Below, piece by piece: positions 1 to 8,000 of a DNA stretch of 64,000 bases (position 1 is the stretch's first letter; each line of letters starts with the position of its first letter). The notes beneath the pieces are model-generated. The model was not told the origin of the DNA, did not search any database, and worked only from the letters and a program-made list of their open reading frames with translations. Source of the stretch: Spirochaetaceae bacterium (GTDB taxonomy: Bacteria > Spirochaetota > Spirochaetia > Treponematales > Breznakiellaceae); contig JAITKV010000038.1 in NCBI GenBank assembly GCA_031278215.1, positions 1 to 64,000 of the forward strand. Reading direction: 5' to 3'. The position numbers were made by a program, and so were the translations under genes.

Positions 1-99
1 AAAGGCATTGAGGCAGGCGCTATTACCGCAACAATAGGCGGTATAGCTCCTATTGTTATTGCCGCTTTAACCAACTTGAAGTCCAGGCAAAAAGAGTAG
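1..99 (+). CDS. C-terminal end of an unidentified protein (cut by window edge)
   Basis: Frame 1 is open from the first base to a TAG at 97-99 and encodes the last 32 residues of a protein. The visible part is a Gly/Ala/Ile-rich hydrophobic stretch (TATIGGIAPIVIAALTN) followed by a short basic tail (KSRQKE), the pattern of a C-terminal membrane helix. The function cannot be told from this fragment. It lies 12 bases upstream of another small membrane protein, so the two may be co-transcribed. Confidence 0.55.
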   Translation, partial: KGIEAGAITATIGGIAPIVIAALTNLKSRQKE

Positions 100-111
100 A
101 AATCTGTAAAA

Positions 112-528
112 ATGGGCCGTCCCCCTAAACCAAAGCCGGAAGCCCCGGCAAAGGCGGGAAAAAAGGGCAATAACCCCGCAATAAGAAACCTCTCCCTTGT
201 CTCACAACCGCCGTGGTCGGTTAAATGTTCCCGTGGCAAGTGGGATGCTACAAAAATAGGCACAAAAAATACCGACGGAATTAGCAAGGCGATTTTCAAC
301 CGGGAAAGAAGTAAATGCGACTTTTTTATCGAATACAATAAATATGCCGGCCAGGAGGCTCCCAAAGAGAGCGAAGAAATGAAACGTGTGGCAAGGAAAA
401 TGAGAATAACCTGGACTCTATCAATCATCGCTATACTCATTGCTCTTTGCTCCCTGGCAGTTGCCTTTGGTTCCCTGGTAATTGCATGGCTTACTTACCT
501 CAAAATTAGACGCTATTTTCAGAACTAA
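112..528 (+). CDS. Small hypothetical protein with C-terminal membrane helix
   Basis: 138 residues, unrecognised. The N-terminus is Pro/Lys/Ala-rich (GRPPKPKPEAPAKAGKK) and probably disordered. The middle is polar, and residues about 100-130 form one strong hydrophobic segment followed by basic residues (KIRRYFQN), suggesting a membrane anchor with a large soluble N-terminal part. There is no good ribosome binding site before the ATG at 112. It follows another hydrophobic C-terminus by 12 bases. The context (accessory segment, HTH regulator and nuclease downstream) suggests horizontally acquired DNA, but no function can be assigned. Confidence 0.5.
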   Translation: MGRPPKPKPEAPAKAGKKGNNPAIRNLSLVSQPPWSVKCSRGKWDATKIGTKNTDGISKAIFNRERSKCDFFIEYNKYAGQEAPKESEEMKRVARKMRITWTLSIIAILIALCSLAVAFGSLVIAWLTYLKIRRYFQN

Positions 529-867
529 AATGAGTATAGAAACCATTAATATGAGAGACGAAATTGCAAGAATTACCGTGGCTACCGTAATCAATGCATC
601 TGTTATGCTCTCGTTCATCCTCAAACCTTCTCAAAAATTTTCCATGCACAGTTCCGCCGGTCCCGCCCTGTGACGGGATTTCGCCAGGCCGCCTGAAAGC
701 CCGCCGCCGCCTGCTCCGCCGAAACAGGATACAAGCCGCAAAACGGGCAAATAAAAAGGCTTAGGGCGCCCTCCCCCCTGGACGGGTTCAGCGGCCTAAA
801 CCCTCTTTCCACCCCGTGTCCAGCCGGGGAGCCTTGCTTATTTGGCCCAAAAGCCAATCACTATTTA
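529..867. other. Stretch without a supported gene
   Basis: Short frames exist on both strands here (482-673 plus, 421-624 minus, 621-857 minus), but none has a convincing ribosome binding site or family. Bases about 640-850 are clearly richer in G+C than the AT-rich DNA on either side. The segment may be a fragment of older chromosomal sequence or a dispersed repeat between two imported genes. Confidence 0.4.
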
Positions 868-892
868 TATAATAGTCCTATATGCCTATTAT
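868..892. promoter_or_regulatory. Promoter -10 with overlapping palindromic operator-like site
   Basis: TATAAT at 868-873 is a perfect -10 hexamer. It overlaps a dyad running 869-892 with arms ATAATAG (869-875) and CTATTAT (886-892). Including the interior, 20 of 24 positions are symmetrical. No good -35 is visible; TTTGGC at 841-846 is weak. The site lies 60-85 bp before the HTH regulator, as expected for an autoregulatory operator of a Cro/C1-type repressor. Binding by that protein is inference. Confidence 0.45.
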
Positions 893-953
893 GTCAAGAG
901 AAAAATTGTCTCTTTGGCCTATTTTTTTTGTTTTTTTTCCGAAAATTTATGAT

Positions 954-1364
954 ATGATGATTGGCGATAATCTAAAGAAAGCCTTTGGCAAAGAAGGGCT
1001 GATCGTAAAAGAGGTGGCAAAAAAGGCGGGTATTAGCAAAGGAACAATTGATAATTGGCTTAATAAAAGTAAAGAACCTCGTATAAATGCCCTTTATGCG
1101 GTCTGTAAGGCTATAAACATTACGATGGAGCAAGCGGTTGATGGTGAGGCCGGCTTAGAATACATCCGGAATCTGTTACGACAAGATGGTCTTTTCTGGG
1201 AACCACCGCCCCGGTTGGACGGGATAATGGCCATTCTAAAAGACCTTGATGACGAGGAATTAGCCGTTGCGACAGGGGCTATGCGGGGAGCAATTCAGGC
1301 CATGAAAGAGGCAAAAAGGGGGAACAAGAAAGGGAGTACCGGGACAGAGGATACAACAACATAA
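954..1364 (+). CDS. Cro/C1 (XRE)-family helix-turn-helix regulator
   Basis: About 136 residues from the ATG at 954; a further in-frame ATG at 882 would give 160 residues. The early part shows a typical XRE HTH: the region around VKEVAKKAGISKGTIDNWL holds the two DNA-reading helices, followed by a pattern (INALYAVCKAINITMEQAV) normal for the fourth and fifth helices. The C-terminal half (LDGIMAILKDLDDEELAVATGAMRGAIQAM) is helical and may dimerise. The later start is preferred because the extra N-terminus does not belong to the HTH fold and the 882 ATG lies inside the palindrome. It probably controls itself and perhaps the nuclease gene 23 bp downstream. Confidence 0.72.
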   Translation: MMIGDNLKKAFGKEGLIVKEVAKKAGISKGTIDNWLNKSKEPRINALYAVCKAINITMEQAVDGEAGLEYIRNLLRQDGLFWEPPPRLDGIMAILKDLDDEELAVATGAMRGAIQAMKEAKRGNKKGSTGTEDTTT

Positions 1365-1387
1365 TCATATTTCCAGGAAGACGTTAG

Positions 1388-3001
1388 GTGATTAACCCTA
1401 GTAATGAAATTTTGACACTCGAAATTTCTGCTCCGATAGATGAGTTTGCATCTCATTTTGTTGACATAATGAAAAACAAAAAACCAACGATAGCTGCAGG
1501 TTTATTGAACACTATTGATTATTGTTTTGAAAATGCCATAGAAAACCATAGCCATATTACAAAAATTAGTTTTTTAGATCGACCCAAAGTGCCCTATACA
1601 AGTGATGATGATACTTTGAGGATAGAAGAATATATACAAAGGGGAAGTTGTGCGTTCAATCGGTACAAGATTAAATATGATAGTATAAAAGACGATAGCA
1701 TTGAAAGTATCGCCTTTGTGCTTCCAGAGTATCTATTATTGGAAGATCATTCAGATATACTAACCGCTAATCTAAAAAAATTTCATCCAGTTATCTTACC
1801 CCCTGTTTTGGCACCTTCCCATAAAAAGTTTTATGTTAAAAAAAAGACCCTAAAAACAAAGGCCCAATTTTTTATTGAGTTTGTTAGAATTGTAGTAACA
1901 AGGCCCGCTCTTGTTAGGATTCGAGATTTATTGCCTGCTAATTTCTTTTTGCTTTATTCCTCTCAGTTAGGCGGTCGAAAACAGTTTGTGCAAAGAGACA
2001 ATATTATAAGCCAAGAAAAATTGCCCTATCCTATAGTTTTGTATCCTGGGACCATCGGAACATTTATAGGGTTCAAAAAAAGAATGGACGATAAAGAGAT
2101 TTACTTTTGTTCATGTATGAAAGAAGCATTGCGAAACTGCATTAAGATTAGTTTATTGGAATCTCAAAATCAAAAAGATAGTTATAAAATTCTGTATCAT
2201 GCAATACCATTTGAGTTTACCCAAATATTGCTGTCCTATGGGAATGAATCCCCAGAAAATATTTTTAAGCATTTCTTGTTTGCCGATAGTATTTGCCACG
2301 AATGTAATAAGATTGTTCCGGCTTATTATTACGCAATGCCATGGACGGAATTCTATAAATCATATGGCTGGTATGTCGAGAAACGATTTTATGAATATGG
2401 TATTTATGCACATGGTTTATATTATGGTACAATATATACAAAAATTTTATTGAAAGATAAATGCCCTAAATATATTCTTGACCTATGTGAAATCGACCCA
2501 GAAGACATTGCAAGGAAAATTTACGAAACCAGAAAAGAATACGAAAAGAGCGAAAAAACATTTGATGATTTTTTTATCAAACTGGAAAAAGAATCTATTA
2601 ATTTTCAAAGAATAATAAGAGATGCGGTAGAAAACGAGGTAAGAAATAAATTTGGGTATCGCAGAAAAGGCGAAGAATGGATAGGTGAAACGATATTGTT
2701 TTATGAAATAAAACAAGCCTTTCCTAATGTTGATGTAATTCATCATGGCAGACCGGAATGGCTTGGAAAACAACATTTTGATATATGGATACCTGAATGG
2801 AAAATAGCCATTGAATATCAAGGGGAGCAACATTACAAGCCTGTAAGTGTTTTTGGCGGCGAAAAAGGATTTATAAAAAATTTAGAACGAGATAAAAGAA
2901 AGGAGGATTTGTGTGATGAAAACGGAGTGCAACTACTGTTAATTGACGGGGGCTATAATTTGTCTGATATTATAAAAGCCATAGAGGAAAGGAGGAGATA
3001 A
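1388..3001 (+). CDS. Large protein with C-terminal PD-(D/E)XK-like nuclease domain
   Basis: 537 residues from a GTG at 1388, preceded by AGGAAG. The last 110 residues look like a restriction-endonuclease-like fold: HFDIWIPEWKIAIEYQGEQHY supplies Asp465 and an E-x-Q pair (Glu476, Gln478), matching the D...ExQ/K active-site pattern of Vsr-like and related nucleases. A following Lys/Arg/Glu helix (NLERDKRKEDLCDENG) and a final strand (VQLLLIDGG) complete the core. The middle has two cysteine pairs (CSC and CHEC) that could form a zinc-binding knuckle. The N-terminal 400 residues are unrecognised. Codon use is very AT-rich compared with genes after 3434, a sign of transfer. A defence or repair role is plausible but not shown. 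Confidence 0.6.
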   Translation: MINPSNEILTLEISAPIDEFASHFVDIMKNKKPTIAAGLLNTIDYCFENAIENHSHITKISFLDRPKVPYTSDDDTLRIEEYIQRGSCAFNRYKIKYDSIKDDSIESIAFVLPEYLLLEDHSDILTANLKKFHPVILPPVLAPSHKKFYVKKKTLKTKAQFFIEFVRIVVTRPALVRIRDLLPANFFLLYSSQLGGRKQFVQRDNIISQEKLPYPIVLYPGTIGTFIGFKKRMDDKEIYFCSCMKEALRNCIKISLLESQNQKDSYKILYHAIPFEFTQILLSYGNESPENIFKHFLFADSICHECNKIVPAYYYAMPWTEFYKSYGWYVEKRFYEYGIYAHGLYYGTIYTKILLKDKCPKYILDLCEIDPEDIARKIYETRKEYEKSEKTFDDFFIKLEKESINFQRIIRDAVENEVRNKFGYRRKGEEWIGETILFYEIKQAFPNVDVIHHGRPEWLGKQHFDIWIPEWKIAIEYQGEQHYKPVSVFGGEKGFIKNLERDKRKEDLCDENGVQLLLIDGGYNLSDIIKAIEERRR

Positions 3002-3099
3002 TAATTTTATATGGCAGTGTTGAAAAAACTGGTGTATATAGTCTTTTTGGGACAAGCGGATAGAGAAGGCAAAGAAAAAAGATGGAGCAGGGGAAATAA

Positions 3100-3258
3100 A
3101 TGTTCGTCATAGAATAATCCGACCTTGACCTTATGACCTGAGAGATAACCAACATCCGCGAGTATCACACCTCCCCCGGCTCCGCGCCTTTTGACATAGA
3201 AAAACTGGCGGAGGAAGCTCTCAATGGCAAATCGCCGGAACCCGATGATCTAAACTGA
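3100..3258 (+). pseudogene. Decayed small gene with two in-frame stops
   Basis: Frame from the ATG at 3100, preceded by GGGGAAATA, reads MFVIE, stop, SDLDLMT, stop, then a coding-like stretch (EITNIREYHTSPGSAPFD...) ending at TGA 3256-3258. Replacing the two stops by single-base changes (TAA from CAA, TGA from CGA) gives a continuous 52-residue polar protein. The family is not recognised; the size fits a small partner such as an antitoxin, which is only a guess. A 33-codon frame at 3011-3112 overlaps its start and is not supported. Confidence 0.35.
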
Positions 3259-3433
3259 CAGTTTAATCTCCGGCAGCCCATTCACGGCGTTCCGCCGCAG
3301 TTCCTTTTTCAGCCCAGTGGAAGAAATTAAAATAGTCCCGCGGCGCCTAGGGTCTGTATATGCCTGGCAGCTGCTCTCGCGTCAATTATTCCTTGACAAT
3401 TTAAGATTGCTAGGGAGTTCCGGCGGCGGCGGA

Positions 3434-4072
3434 TTATTCCATGGCTAAAAATTGTTCCCGCACCGACTGAAGCATAAGCAGTTCCCGGTCTATGGTTTTG
3501 CCGTAATCCAGGGTTCCCTGCTCCACCATACGATACGCCTCGTCTTCCCAAAATTCCACATTGGGCAGCTTCATCCAGCGGAAGCGGCTTTCCCGGGATT
3601 TTTCCGCCCAGGCCTTTGCATCGGCCCAGTAGTACCGGGCGGTACGAAAACAGGATTCGGCAATATCCAGGCTTTTCAAGTTTTCTTCTTTCCAGGGGGC
3701 ATTGTAAAAATACGCATGCCGTTTATTGTATTTATTTGCCAGATAAAGATACTGTTCGATCATCTTAAGATTAAGGTGCATCATAAAAAGGTAGCAGTAT
3801 TTTTCGTACTGTTCTTCGGTTTCTATCCGGGCCACCGCATAGAGGGGATTGGCAAAATTGGCCTTGAGGGCCAGCTCCAGCCAGTAGATATTTTCCATGG
3901 TATCGTCGGGGTATTGGTTATAATGGACATGAAAAAGCCGGTAGTACTGTTCTTTGTACATAACCAGATATGCGTGCAATGCCGGAGGAAGCCCTAGGGC
4001 CGGAATAATAAAAAAAAGCCACCCCAGGACCCCGTACCGGAACCGTCCCTTTGCGGATTTTGCGGCGTTCAC
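3434..4072 (-). CDS. Hypothetical protein with N-terminal membrane segment
   Basis: 212 residues from a GTG start at 4072. Residues about 14-36 (GVLGWLFFIIPALGLPPALHAYLV) form one hydrophobic segment, either an uncleaved signal or a membrane anchor. The remainder is rich in Tyr, Trp, Lys and Glu and predicted helical, with spacing reminiscent of TPR-like helices (WLELALKANFANPLYAVARI; SLDIAESCFRTARYYWADAKAWAEKS). It lies 64 bp downstream of tmk on the same strand and is probably co-transcribed. The family is not identified. Confidence 0.65.
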   Translation of the reverse strand: MNAAKSAKGRFRYGVLGWLFFIIPALGLPPALHAYLVMYKEQYYRLFHVHYNQYPDDTMENIYWLELALKANFANPLYAVARIETEEQYEKYCYLFMMHLNLKMIEQYLYLANKYNKRHAYFYNAPWKEENLKSLDIAESCFRTARYYWADAKAWAEKSRESRFRWMKLPNVEFWEDEAYRMVEQGTLDYGKTIDRELLMLQSVREQFLAME

Positions 4073-4136
4073 CTTCTGTACCCCCTATCCCTTATCATCA
4101 GCTTTCCCAGGGTTGTTCATCGGCCCGGGGCCTTAT

Positions 4137-4772
4137 TCACCCGGGGCTTTCCTTACATATCGGCATTTCCCCCAGGGCCCTCCATATCTCCCCGGCGAGT
4201 TTTTCCCGGGGGGCCTTTCCGTCCAGCCGCAGGACCCGGACCCCCGCCTTTTCATAGGCGGGCAGCAGTTTCCGGTACCCGTCCCTGACCCGGGCTTGAA
4301 AATCCGGCTCTTCGTAGATTTCCAGGTTCTTCCGGCCTTCCAGACGCTCCGTCACGGCGCCGCTGTCTATGTCCAGATAGATTAAAAGTTCCGGATCCGG
4401 GAACGAGTCGTTAAGCCGCCGGGGAAGGGATGGGCCGCACTCAATGCCCTGGTACACCAGGGACGAAGGGCTGTAGCGGTCCGAGACCACCAGTTCTCCC
4501 CGGCGGCATCGTTCCTCAATGCCCCCCGGGGCGTACAGGTGATCCGTCCGGTCGGCGGCGAAAAGCCGGGCCAGGGTTTCTTTCATCACCGACACCTCCC
4601 CTCTAAGGATCCGGCGGATCAGCATGCCCACGGGCCCCCGGGTGGGTTCACAGGTGGTAAAAAGAGGGGGGCCGGTTTCGGACTTTTCAAAACGGGTTTT
4701 TAACAATGTCAGCTGGGTGGTGGTGCCGCTGCCGTCGCAGCCTTCAATAACGGCGAAATTCCGCAAAATCAT
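4137..4772 (-). CDS. tmk: Thymidylate kinase
   Basis: 211 residues, the usual length. It phosphorylates dTMP to dTDP in the cytoplasm. The P-loop is IEGCDGSGTTTQ near residues 9-20 (usual form GxDGxGKST; here the Lys position is Thr, a variant also seen in some spirochaetal kinases). The DRY motif (VSDRYSPSSLVYQG) and the later YLDID stretch (canonical dTMP kinases have LD(V/I)) are present. The ATG at 4772 has no ribosome binding site but sits exactly 6 nt after a TATACT -10 element, so the transcript may be leaderless. A hypothetical protein follows on the same strand. Confidence 0.88.
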   Translation of the reverse strand: MILRNFAVIEGCDGSGTTTQLTLLKTRFEKSETGPPLFTTCEPTRGPVGMLIRRILRGEVSVMKETLARLFAADRTDHLYAPGGIEERCRRGELVVSDRYSPSSLVYQGIECGPSLPRRLNDSFPDPELLIYLDIDSGAVTERLEGRKNLEIYEEPDFQARVRDGYRKLLPAYEKAGVRVLRLDGKAPREKLAGEIWRALGEMPICKESPG

Positions 4773-4778
4773 GGTTCC

Positions 4779-4788
4779 AGTATACCAT
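4779..4788 (-). promoter_or_regulatory. Extended -10 promoter of tmk
   Basis: On the minus strand the sequence reads TGGTATACT, an extended -10 (TGn-TATACT), with the hexamer at 4779-4784. Six bases separate it from the tmk ATG, which places the expected +1 on the A of the start codon. The -35 region is poor. Confidence 0.55.
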
Positions 4789-4978
4789 AAAACCGCGCCG
4801 TGGAACGGGATTATGGCCGTAAAGCTTTTTTACCCCGGAAGAACGCCGCCGCGGCCGATCTGCCGATATTATAAAAGGCCGGGGTTTCCGGGGCTTTTTT
4901 AATAGAGTTGTTTAAAAGCCTTAATTTTTAAATAACTTCCGCTAAAAACAGCAAAATCCGGAGCATTTTGCAAGGACC

Positions 4979-5005
4979 GTTCAATAACCAGCCGGGTTAT
5001 TGAAC
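4979..5005. repeat. Perfect 11-bp inverted repeat upstream of tamB
   Basis: GTTCAATAACC (4979-4989) and GGTTATTGAAC (4995-5005) are exact reverse complements around a 5-nt loop (AGCCG). No T-run follows, so it is not a classical terminator. It lies 57 bp before the tamB start and could be an operator or a leader hairpin. A weak GC hairpin followed by TTTTTT (about 4873-4902) precedes it. Confidence 0.6.
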
Positions 5006-5061
5006 AAGTCCAATGGTATTTTCTCTTAAAACGGAGTATGCTCAAAACATAGAGAACACAG

Positions 5062-8000
5062 GTGGCTACCACTCGAACTAAACGGCTTGTGCTGCTGGAA
5101 CTATTTATATTTTTTACTCTGGCGGGCACCACCGCCGTCCTGTTCCAGCCCCTTATGGAAGTGGTAAATAAAAATATCAACGCCCTTAGGGATTCGCTGA
5201 TTAGGACGGGAGAAGAGGCCCTGGACCGTCCAATCCGGTATAGGTCCATGAGTCCTTCCCTGATCGGGAAGGTGGAACTGTATTCGGTAAGCCTGGGCGA
5301 AAGGGCGGATCCCCTGCTAAAAGTAGACCGCCTGTACCTTGAATATTCCCCCTGGGATCTTATCAGAGGAAGGGGGATCAAGGCCCTTAGAAAGCTGGTG
5401 CTGGAAGGGCCGGAAATTATCTACGATCCCCGGCGGGACGGGAATCTTAAAACGCTTTTTCAATCGGAAAAAAAAGAACCTCTTCCCGCCTTGCCCCGGA
5501 ACGGGATCCTGCAAATAAGCCAGGGAAGCCTTCGGATTAAGACCGGGACGCCGGCGGATACATTTCTTTACCTGGGGGGTATTTCTCTTTTCGGAGAAGC
5601 CAGGGAAGGCTGGATAGACCTGGAAGGCCGGTGGGAAAAACCGCCGGATGCCGGCCTTCCGGGGGAAGCGGGTTCGTTCTTATCCGCCCGGGGAACGGTG
5701 AGGGGTTCTTTTTCGGGCGCCTGGACCGACGGAACCCTGTCCGTGGAGGCCCAGTCCGTGGAGGGCCGGGGTTTTACGCTTGAAAATCTGGCCCTGCAGG
5801 GTTTTTTGTCCGAGGATAAAATAGTGTTTTCCCGCGCCCGGGACGGCCTTCCCCTGGAAATTTCCGCCAGCTACGTTCCTTCCCAAAACCAGTGGTCCCT
5901 TGTTTTTTCCGCGGACCGCTTTTCCCCCCGCAGCATGGCCTCCCTGCGGGGGCCCCTGGAAAAATTTTCGCCGCTGCTGGATTTGCGGTTTTCCGGAGAC
6001 GCCGTGTTTGTCCTTAATGGAAATCCCCTGTACCGGTTTAACCTTTCCGCGGAAAATGAAACAAACAATCCGGGGCCGATACGGAGCTTCGCGGTGGAAG
6101 GAGAAGGAAACGCCAGACGGATTGCTTTTTCCCGGTGCCGGCTGGAAGCCCGGAGAGGTTCGGTACAGTACACCGGGGATATGCTGTTAAGGCCCCTTAA
6201 GCCCCAGGGAACCGTAAATTTCGTAAATTTTACCTTGACCGGGGAAAAAGCCATAAACGGGGCCTTGAATTTTGAACGGAGAAACCAGGCGGTGCTGGTT
6301 AATTCCCTCTATCTGTCCCTGGGGAACGATTTCCTTTCCGGTCTTTCGGGCCGGATGCTTTGGAACGAAGAAAGCTACAGCCTCCGCTTTAATGGATTTG
6401 GAGGCGGTTCGTTTTCCTGTGGCGGATCATTTAGCCAAAAAGCCGGATGGATGAACGGGACCTTGACCCTTGACCGCGTATATGTTTCCGGTTTAATGAA
6501 CCTGGCCCGGCCCTTTGTGGGCCTGGGGCAGACCGGGGCTTGGACGGACAAAACCGCCCTTTCCACGGAACTTTCTTTTTTTACCGATTTCCGAAGCCTT
6601 TCGTATAGGACCGGCGATTTTCTGGCGGCGTACGGATCCCGGGAATCCTTTTCCGCCTCCTTGTCGGGCACCGAAAAGTACCTGGATCTTAGCCGGGGAA
6701 CCCTGCGGTGGTCCGGGGGATCGGCCCAGCTTGATTTCCACGCCCGCTTTGAAAATCCCGGCGACATGTCCTTTGGCTGTAATTTTTCCTACCAGGATTT
6801 TTCCTATGCCCTTGAGGGGACCCTGGCGAATCGCCGCAGCATACGGGTCCGGGGATCCAACGATTTTCTGGCGGAGTTCCGGTACCGGCAGGGCCAAGGC
6901 TGGACGGGCTCGGCTTCCGTCTACGGGGCCCCTGTCCCGTACCTGGGCCGCCGGGCCTATCTTTATGTAGACGCGGAACTGGAGTACCACAATCCTTCCC
7001 TGTGGAACGCGGCCCTAAGACGCTTTGAAATCCGGGAATTCCAGGGCCCCGGGCTTTTGGCCACGGATATTTTTGTCCGCGGCCAGGCCAACCAGAACGG
7101 CCTAAACCTGGACAGGATCGACTACGAAGACCGGTACGGAAAACTTGCCGGATCCGCCGCCGCCATATGGGGCCGCGGACTTGACGGTATCGACGGTTCC
7201 GTGGTGTTAACCACCGAGGCGGAAACGGAACGGGTTTCGGCGGATTTTTTCTTTCATGAGGGGATCCTTGAATACCACGCGGCGCTCCAGGGATTTAAAG
7301 TGGACAGGTTTGCCCAGAGCGGAAAAAATCTGTCGGTCTCGGGGGAATTGTACGGCGTCAGAAACAACGACGGATACTATTCGCTAAGCCTGTCCCTGGA
7401 GTCCCTGACGGGAAGATCCGGGACAACCCTTTTCTCGGCCTCCGGCCTGGTCCTGCTGGATCCGGAACAGATGATTGCTTCCCGGATATACATTTCCACC
7501 GGTGCCCTGGAGGACAAGGTGGAGATGGAAATTCCCTACCTGTCGGTAGATCGGGACGCCGGGCGCCTGGATACCGAAGGCCGCGTAGACGGCCGTATAA
7601 ACAAACATGATTTGGGACTGGTTATGTCCCTGGGGATGAATTTCCAGCCCCTGGAAGGATGGCTGGACCTTCGCAGGATCGGGGAAACCTTTTCCGGCGC
7701 CCTTAGCGTCCAGCACGCGTTTATCAATAACCGGGAAATTCAAGAGCCCTTTAGCTTTATTTTTTCCCGCATCGAAGAAGGGGACAATCCGGGGGTGATC
7801 CGGCTGGCGGGGGGACCGGAGGACATGCTCCGGCTGGAACTGCGGGAACAAGACAGCCGGAGCAGTATTTTTACCGCGGCCCTTTCCGCTCCGTCGCCGG
7901 TCCAGGGAACCTTTACGGGGATCCTGGAGGGGACCCAGATCGATGGAATGGCCACGGACGTGTTCGTGGATCTGGCCGGACTATGGGACATTACCCCCAT

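Noticed and set aside
421-673. Overlapping frames on both strands (minus 421-624, plus 482-673) with hydrophobic segments
   Set aside because: The hydrophobic stretch on the minus strand partly mirrors the membrane helix of the 112-528 gene; neither frame has a ribosome binding site or recognisable family.
4137-4772. Possible defective tmk because the P-loop Lys is Thr
   Set aside because: The remaining motifs and length are intact and some kinases vary here; no sign of decay.
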